Notes: generated from the letters alone by a model not told the origin. A stretch of 64,000 bases of DNA from Rhodopirellula sp. SM50 (GCF_002289565.1 NZ_NTFY01000031.1:122336-186335); one strand, 5' to 3'; shown: positions 16,440-26,118, numbered from the stretch's first letter. A program made the numbers and translations.

Positions 16440-19070
16440 GTGCTAATCAATCGTCCTCCTTCGTCTTGGTATCTGTTCGTACCAGCGTTGCTGCTAATCA
16501 TTCTCCCGGTGGCAATTGCGTTTGACTTTGGAGGCGTATTGTGGTGGACGCACTACGTCGCCAGCTTGGCGACGTCGACCATCATCATCTGTTTGCTTCC
16601 TTCATTTCTGCAAAAAGAACTTCCCAACAGCAAGGCTTTTCTGGTTCTGGCTCCATTGATTTGCTGGTGCGGATTCTCCTATTGGCAATGCACGGTACTT
16701 TCAACCGACTGGGTCGCAACCCTTTCCAATGCAACAGAATCGGCACATCGAGAATGGGCTGGTGATATCCTTGCGAGAGCGACACCCGAGGGGTTAGACC
16801 GCCAGGCCGAGCTGATTCCGCTGTCGGTGGATCCGGAGAGCACCAAGCATTATGCGACTTTGGCACTCCTTTTGATTCCCTACGTGGCCTCTGCGCTGCT
16901 TGTGTTTTGCAGGCCGGAGTGGGCGAAATGGTTGCTGCTGATAACGTCGGGCGCGGTCGCGTTTCATGTCGCCTACGAATTTTGGTGTCAGCTATTTCCC
17001 GAGCACTCGATACGCGGCACGCCCCCAGGTCAGATCGACCTTGGTTTTGGATCCTACGTCAATCGAAATAACGCTGCGTTGCACTTGAATCTTGGACTGT
17101 CCACCAGTCTAGGCTTGCTCGCATGGCGAATCGCGTCCCAGAGACGATTAGGGTTGGCGAACGATGACTTTGATGTGGTTGACGTCGTGAATCTGCTTGC
17201 AAGCAAGCTTTCAATCTATGCCTTGATCACAACGTCATTGTGCTTCGCAGGGCTTTTTGCCTGCGGGTCCCGTTCGGGCATTCTTGCATGTGGCGTTGGT
17301 CTCGTCGTGCTGGCAAGCCGTTTTCGCATCCGCAGAGTGGGGGTGTTCGCTGCCGCATTGCTGGGCATCTGTGGACTCGTGGCTTGGCTGCTAGTTGCTC
17401 CCAACAATGACGCAACAACACTCAACCGAATCAGCGAAATCAGTTTGAAAACTGGGGCAGGTATCTCCAGTGATGACCGCTGGTCGCATTGGCGTGATGC
17501 CACCCGAGCCGCCGCCGCTTACGCTCCGACCGGGTCTGGATTGGCGACTTACGCCTACGCCTATTTGCCATTCCAGGCAGACGGCAGTGAGTATTGGTTC
17601 CACCATGCAGACAATTTGTACTTGGAGCTATTCGTCGAGCAGGGGCTGGTCGGATGCACGTTGGTAATCGTGATGGCACTGATGTTGATGCGCGCACTTC
17701 AGAGGCTGGGACGCTCCGAGGAGCCTGTCGACGTTGGCTTGTATGTTGCGATGATCTTTGCCGGGACTGCGACTGCATTATCGCAAGTTTTTGATTTCGG
17801 ACTGGCGCTTCCTTCCAATCTGTTGTTCTTTGCATTGCTTGCGTCCGCTGCGTTTGCGCGTTCAGTTGGGATGGGGCAACAGGTCCGTTGCCCGGTTACC
17901 CTGAAACTAAGGCTGGGAGTCTATCTGCCGGCAATCATGCTGTTGGTAGCAGTCGCAATTCATTCCGCGATTGGGTTGTATTCTGATGCCACACTGGCAA
18001 CGCGCCTGCAGATCGCGGAGCTTGAGTATCAAACTAACAAGCACGACAGAATGAGAATGCGTGCTCTTGCAGAAAAGCTTGCTGAGCAGAGCACAAGGAG
18101 CGAGTCAGCGGATCTGTACGATCTTGTCAGTCTGGCACAGTTCCAGGCTGCTCGGCTTGAAGAGTTGCATCAGGAGGACATCCAGGATCTCCAAGCCTAT
18201 GCCGAAGCGTATGCCGCAACAAGTTTGACAAATCGCAGGTTGCAATCGCGGGAACAGGTGGGACAGTCACCTGAGGACAGAACATCAAAGCGAGACGGTT
18301 ACGAAGCAAGTTTGGCTTGGACGATGAAGAGCTTGGAGATGCGGCCGCTCAGCCTGAAACCACGGTCCATGATCGCCTACCTTGATTTCATTCACCAAGA
18401 CGCTGAATTGACGCGACGAACGCTGATCCAATTGGCCGAACTGCAGAAACGCTTTCCAAGGCAGTTGCTGCGTATCGGAAAGCTCTCGTACGAAAGCGGG
18501 TTCAACGAGCTCGCCGCTGAACTATTTCGTACGGCCCTTGAGCTTGATCCGCAGCAGACAACAATCGCAATCGAACTCCTCAAAGGTGCACCGCAACTCA
18601 GCTTGTTGGAGGTGATCCCCCAACGATCGGTGAACCAACGATTAGCCGCCAGCGCAATACTTGATCGAAAGCTTGACGGCCAAAAAGTCGCTGCCGATGC
18701 TGACGCGTTTCTGCGGCAGAGCGTTTCGCATTTTCGATGCGACGAATTGTCGTCCGCGCATGACCGTTCTCATTGTCTGCAGATCCTCGCGACGATGCAT
18801 TTCTCACTGGAGAATCACACTGAAGGACTCGCCGCGTTAAGAGATGCGACCGAGGCCCTGCCCGCAGACTATTCGACGAGGATCACGTTGGTGGAAAAGC
18901 TTCGTGAATTGCAACGGTACGACGATGCGTTGGCTGAAGCTCGTCTCGGCCAATCCCTTTTTCCGTCCAATTCTCGTTTTAACGCCCTGATTGATGCAAT
19001 GCGTGACGAACGCATCCGTCGTCGGGATTCCGAAGCCAATCCGCGTCCACTTTCGCGGCCGCAAAACTGA
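16440..19070 (+). CDS. O-antigen ligase/polymerase (Wzy_C) family membrane protein fused to a C-terminal TPR-like domain
   Basis: 876 residues from a GTG at 16440; a TTG at 16413 would add nine residues, and neither has a clear ribosome site. About 11-12 transmembrane helices occupy the first about 520 residues. The Wzy_C/WaaL-type signature FACGSRSGILACGVG is near 280, and there is a large loop around 340-400 (SDDRWSHWRDATRAAAAYAP, YWFHHADNLYLELFVEQGLVG), in which the His/Asn-x-Tyr-Leu pattern is typical. After the last helix comes a long soluble part (about 520-876) with TPR-like helical pairs, for example ELAAELFRTALELDPQQTTI and HTEGLAALRDATEALPADYS. Such fusions exist in EPS polymerases and protein-O-glycosylation ligases. 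It could be the repeat-unit polymerase or a ligase; a second Wzy-like protein is encoded at 31137. Confidence 0.88.
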   Translation: MLINRPPSSWYLFVPALLLIILPVAIAFDFGGVLWWTHYVASLATSTIIICLLPSFLQKELPNSKAFLVLAPLICWCGFSYWQCTVLSTDWVATLSNATESAHREWAGDILARATPEGLDRQAELIPLSVDPESTKHYATLALLLIPYVASALLVFCRPEWAKWLLLITSGAVAFHVAYEFWCQLFPEHSIRGTPPGQIDLGFGSYVNRNNAALHLNLGLSTSLGLLAWRIASQRRLGLANDDFDVVDVVNLLASKLSIYALITTSLCFAGLFACGSRSGILACGVGLVVLASRFRIRRVGVFAAALLGICGLVAWLLVAPNNDATTLNRISEISLKTGAGISSDDRWSHWRDATRAAAAYAPTGSGLATYAYAYLPFQADGSEYWFHHADNLYLELFVEQGLVGCTLVIVMALMLMRALQRLGRSEEPVDVGLYVAMIFAGTATALSQVFDFGLALPSNLLFFALLASAAFARSVGMGQQVRCPVTLKLRLGVYLPAIMLLVAVAIHSAIGLYSDATLATRLQIAELEYQTNKHDRMRMRALAEKLAEQSTRSESADLYDLVSLAQFQAARLEELHQEDIQDLQAYAEAYAATSLTNRRLQSREQVGQSPEDRTSKRDGYEASLAWTMKSLEMRPLSLKPRSMIAYLDFIHQDAELTRRTLIQLAELQKRFPRQLLRIGKLSYESGFNELAAELFRTALELDPQQTTIAIELLKGAPQLSLLEVIPQRSVNQRLAASAILDRKLDGQKVAADADAFLRQSVSHFRCDELSSAHDRSHCLQILATMHFSLENHTEGLAALRDATEALPADYSTRITLVEKLRELQRYDDALAEARLGQSLFPSNSRFNALIDAMRDERIRRRDSEANPRPLSRPQN

Positions 19071-19134
19071 GCGACGATGGCTCAGGCCCCTTGCCGGCCC
19101 AATTCGACTTGATCAGGACCCAACCACATCGAAC

Positions 19135-20919
19135 ATGATTCATGCAATAATTCAGGCTCGAATGCTGAGCTCGCGTTTAAGAGGCAAGTCGCTAATGTCC
19201 GTCGGCGGCAAACCGTTGCTCGCTCGTGTGATCGAGCGTGTTCGGGCGATCGAATCGATCGATCAGGTCACCGTCGCGACAACCACCGACATGGCGGATG
19301 ATCCGATCGACGCAATGGCGCGACATCTCGGGGTCGGTATTTGTCGCGGCGACCGCCAGGACGTCCTTGATCGATTCAGACAGGCCGCCGAATTCAACGC
19401 CGATGATGACTGCATTCTCCGGTACACCGCGGACAATCCGATCTATGATCCCGGCGTGACGCAACTGGCGTTGAAGAAACATCTCGAGTCAGATTTCGAG
19501 TACACACATATCGACGGCCTGTCGCACATGGTCCCGGAATTCCTTTCGGTCGGAGCTTTGCGTCGCGCCGCCGAGTTGGCCAGCGAAGACTACGATCGGG
19601 AACACGTCACTCCGTTTATCCGAAAGCACACGGATCGGTTTCGTTGCCAAACGCTCGCGGCCGATTTTGCGGGCTTGCGTCCGGAGTTGGATCCCCACCT
19701 CACGATTGACAATCAGGAGCAACTCGAAGTCTTTGAATCAATGCTCTATGCCCTCGAACCGAAGATGGAGACTGTCGACATTCAGGCGTGTTACCGCTGG
19801 CTTGATTTCAGGCGGGCGGGCCTTGAGTCTGCAGCGAACGCCGTCGTTAAGCAATCAGACGATCGCAGTGGTCAGGAATCTGGTTTTCATATTGCCGGCC
19901 GCAGCATCGGTCGGCGCTCGCCATGTTTTATCGTTGCCGAAATTGGGCAGAACCACAACGGACAGATGGGGATGGCCAAACGTCTGATCGACGTCGCTGC
20001 CGATAGTGGCTGTGACGCAGTCAAGTTTCAGAAACGCGACATCCGCTGGGAATTGACCGAAGAGGCCTACAATCGGCCATACGAAAACCCGAATTCCTTT
20101 GGGAAAACGTATGGACAGCACCGGGAGTTTCTGGAGTTGGATGAAGACCAACACATCGAACTTCGAGAATACGCAATCGCGAGGGGCGTCATCTACTTTT
20201 GCACCGCATGTGACCCCCCGTCGGTCGACTTGATGCAACGCGTAGGCAATCCCGTTTTCAAGATTGCATCACGCGATATCACGAACATTCCGTTGCTGCG
20301 CAAGGTTTCAGAAACGAATAAACCGGCGATCATTTCAACCGGGATGGCGGGGTTGGAGGAAATCCAAGAAGCGATCGAAGCGATCGGTGGAACTCGTCGT
20401 AATTTGCTGATCACGCATTGTGTCTCGCAATATCCCACCGAGATCAAACACGTCAATTTGCGTGCAATGGAGACGATTGAGAAGCAGTTCGGGTGTCTGG
20501 TCGGCCTATCAGACCACACGACCGGGATCATTACATGTGTTGCCGCCGTTGCCATGGGAGCGCCGTTTATCGAAAAACACATCACGCTATCCCGGGCGAT
20601 GCCTGGAACCGATCATGCCGCTGCGCTCGAAGAGGAAGGGCTCCGACGGATGGTTCGCTACATTCGAACGGTTGAATTGGCAATGGGAGACGGCGAAAAA
20701 GCTTTCTTGCCCGAGGTCGAATCGGCAAAAGTGAAACTGGCAAGAAGCCTGACGAGTGCGGTCCAGATCCCCCGCGGAACAGTGCTCGAGGAAACGCATC
20801 TGATCATGAAAAGTCCTGGAGACGGCATCCCCTGGAATCGTCGTGAAATGGTGGTCGGTAAACGGGCTCGAGTTGATATTCCGCCCGACTCCACGCTTCG
20901 AACAGAGGATTTTCAGTAA
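19135..20919 (+). CDS. Fused sugar cytidylyltransferase (SpsF/NeuA-like) - nonulosonic acid synthase (NeuB/SpsE-like)
   Basis: 594 residues from the ATG at 19135, the only start compatible with the family N-terminus MIHAIIQARMLSSRLRGKSL. Residues 1-235 are a CMP-sugar synthetase-like nucleotidyltransferase with QARMLSSRLRGKSL (7-20) and RYTADNPIYDPG (96-107). Residues 255-594 are a NeuB-type synthase: CFIVAEIGQNHNGQMGMAKR (264-283), DAVKFQKRD, ITHCVSQYPTE, VGLSDHTTG (456-464), FIEKHITLSRAMPGTDHAAAL (478-498), plus a C-terminal SAF/antifreeze-like domain with SLTSAVQIPRGTVLEETHL. NeuB enzymes condense phosphoenolpyruvate with a six-carbon sugar to give a nine-carbon nonulosonic acid; the other domain should activate it as a CMP-sugar. 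Having both steps in one chain is unusual. The exact product is not readable from sequence. Confidence 0.93.
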   Translation: MIHAIIQARMLSSRLRGKSLMSVGGKPLLARVIERVRAIESIDQVTVATTTDMADDPIDAMARHLGVGICRGDRQDVLDRFRQAAEFNADDDCILRYTADNPIYDPGVTQLALKKHLESDFEYTHIDGLSHMVPEFLSVGALRRAAELASEDYDREHVTPFIRKHTDRFRCQTLAADFAGLRPELDPHLTIDNQEQLEVFESMLYALEPKMETVDIQACYRWLDFRRAGLESAANAVVKQSDDRSGQESGFHIAGRSIGRRSPCFIVAEIGQNHNGQMGMAKRLIDVAADSGCDAVKFQKRDIRWELTEEAYNRPYENPNSFGKTYGQHREFLELDEDQHIELREYAIARGVIYFCTACDPPSVDLMQRVGNPVFKIASRDITNIPLLRKVSETNKPAIISTGMAGLEEIQEAIEAIGGTRRNLLITHCVSQYPTEIKHVNLRAMETIEKQFGCLVGLSDHTTGIITCVAAVAMGAPFIEKHITLSRAMPGTDHAAALEEEGLRRMVRYIRTVELAMGDGEKAFLPEVESAKVKLARSLTSAVQIPRGTVLEETHLIMKSPGDGIPWNRREMVVGKRARVDIPPDSTLRTEDFQ

Positions 20920-20922
20920 GCG

Positions 20923-21582
20923 ATGAAAGGCCTGATTTTTGATAACGGCGACATCTTGTTCGATGCCTCGCGGTGGCGGCGGTGGCTGGCCGATTATTTG
21001 ACGCGGCACGGCAATCCCGTCACGTATCCCCAACTCGTTGCGATCTGGGAAAAACATCTGGTCTCTGTCTATCGTGCAAAACGCGACTACTGGGTTGCCT
21101 TCGTCGACATGCTTTCCGAGTTGGGCATCCCCGACGACGTGCACTCAAATATCATCGACAAAGCCAAGGCAAAGGGTGCGGAACTACAACAGCAACGCCA
21201 ACCAATGCCGATGGTTGTCGAAACGTTGGCAGCCTTGTCCGACCAAGGCATACGTCTAGCGGTCCTGTCTGACAGTGAAAGCGGCGAAGTCGGCGTCAGA
21301 AAGATTTTGCGACAACTTGGCGTCGAATCCAATTTCGACGCCGTCATTTCGTCGGCCGATATTGGCCTTGTCAAACCCGAACCCGCCGCCTTTCAAGCGG
21401 CTGCCGACGCCATCGACCTTGCAATCGCCGAGTGCGGATTCGTGGGGCACGACGTCGACGAACTGCAAGGTGCGCGTGAGATCGGATTGTTCGCCATCGG
21501 ATACAACTTCGATCCCGACGCGCCCGCAGACGTTTACATTCAACATTTTGATGAGCTAATCGAGCTCGTGAACCGACAATGA
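20923..21582 (+). CDS. HAD-superfamily phosphatase, likely acting in nonulosonic acid synthesis
   Basis: 219 residues, three bases after the NeuB fusion. Motif I is LIFDNGDILFD with nucleophile Asp7; the residue two places on is Gly, as in the 'FDxGxV' subgroup (YihX-like), not the classical Asp. Motif II is LAVLSDSESGE, motif III the Lys in GLVKPEPAAFQAAADAI, and motif IV GFVGHDVDELQGAREIG. The alpha-helical cap lies between motifs I and II, as in C1-capped HADs. Several NeuB pathways yield a 9-phosphate that needs a HAD phosphatase (NANP type in animals, KdnC/YrbI types in bacteria). Context makes this the best guess. Confidence 0.88.
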   Translation: MKGLIFDNGDILFDASRWRRWLADYLTRHGNPVTYPQLVAIWEKHLVSVYRAKRDYWVAFVDMLSELGIPDDVHSNIIDKAKAKGAELQQQRQPMPMVVETLAALSDQGIRLAVLSDSESGEVGVRKILRQLGVESNFDAVISSADIGLVKPEPAAFQAAADAIDLAIAECGFVGHDVDELQGAREIGLFAIGYNFDPDAPADVYIQHFDELIELVNRQ

Positions 21583-22571
21583 ACCCCACGAAGAATCTCT
21601 CCGTTCTGGTCGTCGGATTCGGATCCATCGGAAACCGGCACACGCAGAATCTATTGGCCATCGGTATCGACAAGATCACGGTGCTTCGCAGGAAGACTCA
21701 CAACGTGGCATTTTCCACCCCTGAGCCTTGCCGCGTCGTCCATGATCTTTCCGCGGCAATCAAGTCCGCTCCCGATTTAGCGATCATCTGCACTCCCAGT
21801 TCGCAACACGTTTCGGCCGCAACGCAACTGATTGCCGCTGGCATCCCCGTGCTGATCGAAAAACCGCTCCACTGGCAGGTCGACGACGACGTTCGAGAGC
21901 TTGTCAACCTTTCGCAAAACTCTGACGCCGGTCGGCGATCGGCGATGGCCTATTGCATGCGCTACCACAACGCGTATTTCACCGCTGCGACAGAGTTGGC
22001 CGACGGACGAATCGGTCGTTGCCTGTATGCCAAGGCTTGGTTTGAAGGTTACCTTCCGGACTGGCACCCTTGGGAAGACCACCGGCAGACGTACGCGGCG
22101 CGTTTGGACCAGGCGGGAGGGGCCTTGAGGACTTTGGACCACGAAATCGACTTTCTTAACTGGACACTCGGCCCCGCCGTGGAGTCTCTCGGAGTGCGAA
22201 ACAATTTGGGGGCGATTGGGATTGAAGCTGACGAAGTCGCACACGTGATCTCCAGACATGACGAGAACGTATCCAGTCAACTCACCTTGGCGTTTTGCCG
22301 AAAGCCGGCGTCACGCGGGTTTGAATTTATTGGCACAGGGGGCATACTTCGGTTCGATCACGTTGGTAATCAACTTTCGCATCAACACCCCAGTGGAAAA
22401 GTCGACGTCCTCGTCACCTGCGATGCCAATGACATTTCGGAAATGTATGTCGCCCTCTTGAACGATTTTTTGGCACAATCGGGTGTCGAAGCCGAACGAC
22501 CGAAACGCCTGCCCTCGATCGGTGCAGGGGTGGACTGTCTACGCGTCATTGATTCCATCGGTGCGTCGTGA
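21579..22571 (+). CDS. Gfo/Idh/MocA-family NAD(P)-dependent sugar oxidoreductase
   Basis: 330 residues, overlapping the HAD gene by 4 nt (ATGA). N-terminal Rossmann fold with VLVVGFGSIGNRHTQNLLAI, then LAIICTPSSQHVSAATQLIA and the diagnostic IPVLIEKPLHW (Lys-Pro). The C-terminal substrate domain includes YHNAYFTAATELADGRIGR and the His motif LRTLDHEIDFLNWTLG. Members oxidise or reduce sugars and often act in amino-sugar and sialic-acid-like pathways. Its position in the NeuB cassette suggests it prepares or modifies the nonulosonic acid or its hexose precursor; the substrate is not known. Confidence 0.93.
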   Translation: MNPTKNLSVLVVGFGSIGNRHTQNLLAIGIDKITVLRRKTHNVAFSTPEPCRVVHDLSAAIKSAPDLAIICTPSSQHVSAATQLIAAGIPVLIEKPLHWQVDDDVRELVNLSQNSDAGRRSAMAYCMRYHNAYFTAATELADGRIGRCLYAKAWFEGYLPDWHPWEDHRQTYAARLDQAGGALRTLDHEIDFLNWTLGPAVESLGVRNNLGAIGIEADEVAHVISRHDENVSSQLTLAFCRKPASRGFEFIGTGGILRFDHVGNQLSHQHPSGKVDVLVTCDANDISEMYVALLNDFLAQSGVEAERPKRLPSIGAGVDCLRVIDSIGAS

Positions 22572-22618
22572 CGCTCAATACAATTCCCAACCCTCGATTT
22601 TGATACTGAAGGACCAAG

Positions 22619-23431
22619 ATGTCCCTGATCGACAAACTTTTTCGTCTTGACGGTCGCGTCGCAGTTGTCAATGGCGGTGCAGGTCGAATCGGCAGTCGCA
22701 TTGCCGAGGTGCTGGTGAGTGCCGGTGCGCACGTAGCGATTTTGGACCTGGATGAGGCAGCCGGTCGACAGCAGGTCGAACGGATCTCGCAAGACCTTGA
22801 CTCGGATTCACGCTGCGGAACCTGTCATGCGTATGTCGCCGACAGCACGGACCCCGAATCATTGCAAGCGGCACAGCAGCAAATCGAAGCCGACCTCGGT
22901 GCGGCAACGATCTTGTTCAATGCAACGCAGTTTAGGGGGACTGGATTTTACGGCAGCGACCCGGCCGATCATCCACTTGACGCTTGGAACAAGGTCATGG
23001 AGGTGAATGTGACGGGCGTTCTACTGGCCTGCCAAACGTTTCATCGATCGATGAAGTCGCAGGGAGGCGGCGCCATCATCAATCTTTCGTCGACCTACGG
23101 CGTTGTCTCTGCCGACCCTCGCATCTATGGCGATTCGGGGGTCAACTCTCCCGTTTCCTATGGCACCAGCAAGTCGGCCGTGTTGAACATGACACGATAT
23201 CTTGCAGTTCACTGGCGGGAACATGGCATTCGAGTGAACTGTCTCGTCCCCGGTGGAGTGTTTGACAATCAGGGTGAAGAATTCGTTAAAAACTACTCGT
23301 CTCGTACACCCTTGGGACGGATGGCGCGGGCCGATGAATACCAGGGCGCCGCACTCTTCATGGCAAGCCCAGCATCGTCCTACATGACGGGCTCCATCGT
23401 GACCGTCGACGGCGGATGGACCGCTTGGTAA
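22619..23431 (+). CDS. Short-chain dehydrogenase/reductase
   Basis: 270 residues, a standard classical SDR. The cofactor motif is VVNGGAGRIGSRIAEVLVSA (Gly-x3-Gly-x-Gly), with Asp at the end of strand 2 (AILDLDEAAG), favouring NAD(H). The Asn-Ala pattern (LFNATQF) is slightly modified from NAG. The catalytic set is Ser in IINLSSTYGV and Tyr-x3-Lys in VSYGTSKSAVLN. The C-terminus EYQGAALFMASPASSYMTGS and VDGGWTAW is typical. It lies in the putative nonulosonic acid cassette after the Gfo/Idh enzyme and probably carries out a second redox step on the sugar. Confidence 0.93.
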   Translation: MSLIDKLFRLDGRVAVVNGGAGRIGSRIAEVLVSAGAHVAILDLDEAAGRQQVERISQDLDSDSRCGTCHAYVADSTDPESLQAAQQQIEADLGAATILFNATQFRGTGFYGSDPADHPLDAWNKVMEVNVTGVLLACQTFHRSMKSQGGGAIINLSSTYGVVSADPRIYGDSGVNSPVSYGTSKSAVLNMTRYLAVHWREHGIRVNCLVPGGVFDNQGEEFVKNYSSRTPLGRMARADEYQGAALFMASPASSYMTGSIVTVDGGWTAW

Positions 23432-23444
23432 GGCAGATCAAACA

Positions 23445-24326
23445 GTGTTAGAAGACTCGACGTGCCCGTATTGCGGGTCCGAACGCTTGCGGTTGGATTA
23501 CTCGCTTCCATGGGGCGACGAGCGATTCAGTGGATATGAAATCGTCTCATGCCGGTCTTGTCCGTTTTCGTTCGCCAGCCCTTTCCCGGATCCGGAAACG
23601 CTTCGGCGACTCTACGACAGTCTGGAGTATCAAGATACCGACAGGAAAGGCGGTAACCCCACGTCGCTGTCCCCGACCGAACTCGACGCTCTGGTCGCCC
23701 GTGAATCAGCGTTTTACGACAAGTACTCGGAGTTGTTCGGCTCCACTGGAAATGTTCTCGATATCGGCGCCGGATGGGGATTGCTGCTGAAACATTTTGA
23801 GCATCGTGGTTGGGATGCACACGGAATCGAATTGTCGAAGGTCCAAGCGTACTTTGCACGCCAACAACTTCTGCTCAACGTGCATCAGGCGTCAGTGGAC
23901 GAACTGCATTTGCTTGAATTGCCGCAGTTGGATCTGGTCGTGATGCGGCACACCCTGGAACATTTTTCCGATCCCCGGCGCGTGCTCAGCATGATCGGAC
24001 AACGGTGCAACCGTGAATCACGACTGATCATCGAAGTGCCCGACTATCACAGTTACGACCGGCGGGCGTACGGCAGATCGTGGCCGGCCTTTGGTCCTTG
24101 GCATCTCTGGTACTTCTCTCAAAAAAGCTTGACACGACTGCTCGCCGATACCGGCTTTCGGCCATTGCGATTTGATCGTTTTCTCAGTGATCGAGTGTGC
24201 GCAAATCCCGCATCCCTGACAGCGAGAATGATGCGCAAAATAATTAACCGGGTCGGCGGAAAACATTTGTTTTCCGGGCGTAGCATCGGCGTCATCGCGG
24301 AAAAGATTGCCGAGGGGCAAGATTGA
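23445..24326 (+). CDS. Class I SAM-dependent methyltransferase with N-terminal zinc ribbon
   Basis: 293 residues from a GTG at 23445. The N-terminus holds a four-Cys zinc ribbon: CPYC (7-10) and CRSC about 30 residues later. The Rossmann-type methyltransferase domain carries motif I in VLDIGAGWGLLLKHF and the post-I acidic residue in AHGIELSKVQAYFARQQL. Later DLVVMRHTLEHFSDPRRVL is the usual motif IV/V region of Methyltransf_23-type enzymes. Such proteins in EPS loci usually methylate sugars, here perhaps the nonulosonic acid or a 6-deoxy sugar. It ends in a 4-nt overlap with the next gene. Confidence 0.9.
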   Translation: MLEDSTCPYCGSERLRLDYSLPWGDERFSGYEIVSCRSCPFSFASPFPDPETLRRLYDSLEYQDTDRKGGNPTSLSPTELDALVARESAFYDKYSELFGSTGNVLDIGAGWGLLLKHFEHRGWDAHGIELSKVQAYFARQQLLLNVHQASVDELHLLELPQLDLVVMRHTLEHFSDPRRVLSMIGQRCNRESRLIIEVPDYHSYDRRAYGRSWPAFGPWHLWYFSQKSLTRLLADTGFRPLRFDRFLSDRVCANPASLTARMMRKIINRVGGKHLFSGRSIGVIAEKIAEGQD

Positions 24327-25117
24327 TCAAAAACTTGTATAAGAACGTCCGGGACTTCGGTCTCTTCGATGGGGTTGGATTGACCCTCCGAAATCCGGCC
24401 GGCGAAGTCACCGTCACACCTCGCAGATTGGGACGACGGCTTGCCATTCGACCGGGAACCACGGATCTGCAGGTGGTGCGTGAAATCTTTTCGATGGGAG
24501 TTTACGCGCTGCACCCGTTGCGCAAGATGTGTCCGCAGTTCGCCCCTCGACAGATCGCCGATTGCGGAGCGTATGCCGGATACAGCAGTTGCTATTTCGC
24601 CGATCGCTATCCAGACGCCAAGGTTCTTGCCGTCGAGCCACAGTCCGACAACTTCGCGTTGATGACGCGCAATACGGCACAATTCTCAAATATCGAACCG
24701 ATCAACAAGGCACTCTGGTACAAAACGGGGACGGTGTCCTTGGGCAATCCCGCGGCTGAAAAATGGGGATTCGAGTTTGAGGACGCCGGCCCGACAACCG
24801 ATGCGCAGGCTCCGATTCCCACCATCACCATACCCGAGATCATCGAGTGGGCAGGCGGGGAAATTGATCTGCTGAAAATTGACGTCGAGGGTGCCGAACG
24901 CGAGGTGTTTCAGCGCGAATGCGAATGGTTGGACCACGTCGGCGTCCTCATCATCGAGGTGCACGACGGCACACGTCCGGGTTGCTCTCGGGCCGTGTGG
25001 AAACAACTGATTGAACGTGATTTTTGCATGCTGAATCAGCACGAGAATTTGGTGTTGGTCAACGAAACGCTTCTTAAGGGATTTCGCCAACGTCAAGCGC
25101 GCGAGACGAATCGGTGA
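24323..25117 (+). CDS. FkbM-family SAM-dependent methyltransferase
   Basis: 264 residues from a TTG at 24323, overlapping the previous stop (TTGA). The SAM motif is IADCGAYAGYSSCYFADRYP, followed by AKVLAVEPQSDNFALMTRNT with the acidic ribose-binding Glu. The FkbM hallmark IDLLKIDVEGAEREVFQREC is present. FkbM proteins O-methylate sugars or polyketides, and in EPS clusters they act on sugar hydroxyls. It overlaps the next gene by 4 nt (GTGA). Confidence 0.9.
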   Translation: MIKNLYKNVRDFGLFDGVGLTLRNPAGEVTVTPRRLGRRLAIRPGTTDLQVVREIFSMGVYALHPLRKMCPQFAPRQIADCGAYAGYSSCYFADRYPDAKVLAVEPQSDNFALMTRNTAQFSNIEPINKALWYKTGTVSLGNPAAEKWGFEFEDAGPTTDAQAPIPTITIPEIIEWAGGEIDLLKIDVEGAEREVFQRECEWLDHVGVLIIEVHDGTRPGCSRAVWKQLIERDFCMLNQHENLVLVNETLLKGFRQRQARETNR

Positions 25118-26118
25118 CGAAACGCAACATTATCGACACGTTCCTCTTCAGTGAACCCTTCGAAAAGGATCTGCTATTGGCAAAGCTGTCGAGCGAGTCG
25201 CCCGGTGTGTCACGGTGGGTCATCGTGGAAAATGCCTACACGTTTCAAGGCGAACAAAAAGGAAATTGCCTCGCGGCGATTATCAACGAGGACGAGCGAT
25301 TCGAACCATTTCGCGAACGGATCGAAGTGATCTCCTGTGACATTAAATTTCCGCCGATCGATCCGCACAAAGACCCAGACCAACAGGGTATCGAAGCCGA
25401 GCACCGGCAGCGACAGCAAGCATACATGTCGTTAACAAAGGTATGTGCAGAGGACGACTGGGTTGTGATCTCTGACACAGACGAAATCGTTGATTGTTCC
25501 GATCCGTCACGCCTTGAGTTGCTACATCGGCACATCGACCGCAGTCGGACCGGAATGTTACCGCTTCCCCGAATCCGGTATTGGTATGATTTTGACAACC
25601 TATGGCCGATGCGACGCTCGACCCCGATCGTCGCGGCGAAACGTTTATTCACTTCCGAGGAGACGATTGGTTGGTACCGGTTGAAGACGATCGGACGGCC
25701 CACCCGATGGGCGGAGGAGTTGGTATTTGAGTACTCGTTCTGTTTTTCGCTCGACTGGATCATCCGCAAATACGAGACCTTTACCCATCCCGGCTTTGAA
25801 CTCAGTGAAATCAAGAATGCGATCCGATGCAATCGCACTCCGGTGGCCGAACGTCAAAGGTTGAGCATTAGCTTGGACGAATCGTTCTGGTTGCGCCCCG
25901 TCACCCTCTCCGCCCAAAATTCACCGACCTACATTCGGGAACATCTGGAGGACTTGAAAACGAATGTCGTGCCAAGCGACTTTGCAACGCATCGACGCAC
26001 CTCGTTTCCCGAGCTCTTCAATCCGGCCGCACAATTGAGACACAGGTTGGGCAAACTGAGCCCCCGCCACCTGAGGCGACTCGCCCGGCGGTTGAAACAA
26101 TCAAGAGAAAGCTGGTAA
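25114..26118 (+). CDS. Glycosyltransferase family 17-like
   Basis: 334 residues from a GTG at 25114. The pattern NIIDTFLFSEPFEKDLLLAK, WVIVENAYTFQGEQK, and a DxD-like WVVISDTDEIVDCSDPSRL fits the GT17 family, known from beta-1,4-N-acetylglucosaminyltransferases of N-glycans and from bacterial EPS loci. The region after it, LPLPRIRYWYDFDNLWPMRR, is rich in aromatic residues, as in the family. Sugar donor and acceptor are unknown. The stop shares one base with the next ATG (TAATG). Confidence 0.8.
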   Translation: MTKRNIIDTFLFSEPFEKDLLLAKLSSESPGVSRWVIVENAYTFQGEQKGNCLAAIINEDERFEPFRERIEVISCDIKFPPIDPHKDPDQQGIEAEHRQRQQAYMSLTKVCAEDDWVVISDTDEIVDCSDPSRLELLHRHIDRSRTGMLPLPRIRYWYDFDNLWPMRRSTPIVAAKRLFTSEETIGWYRLKTIGRPTRWAEELVFEYSFCFSLDWIIRKYETFTHPGFELSEIKNAIRCNRTPVAERQRLSISLDESFWLRPVTLSAQNSPTYIREHLEDLKTNVVPSDFATHRRTSFPELFNPAAQLRHRLGKLSPRHLRRLARRLKQSRESW

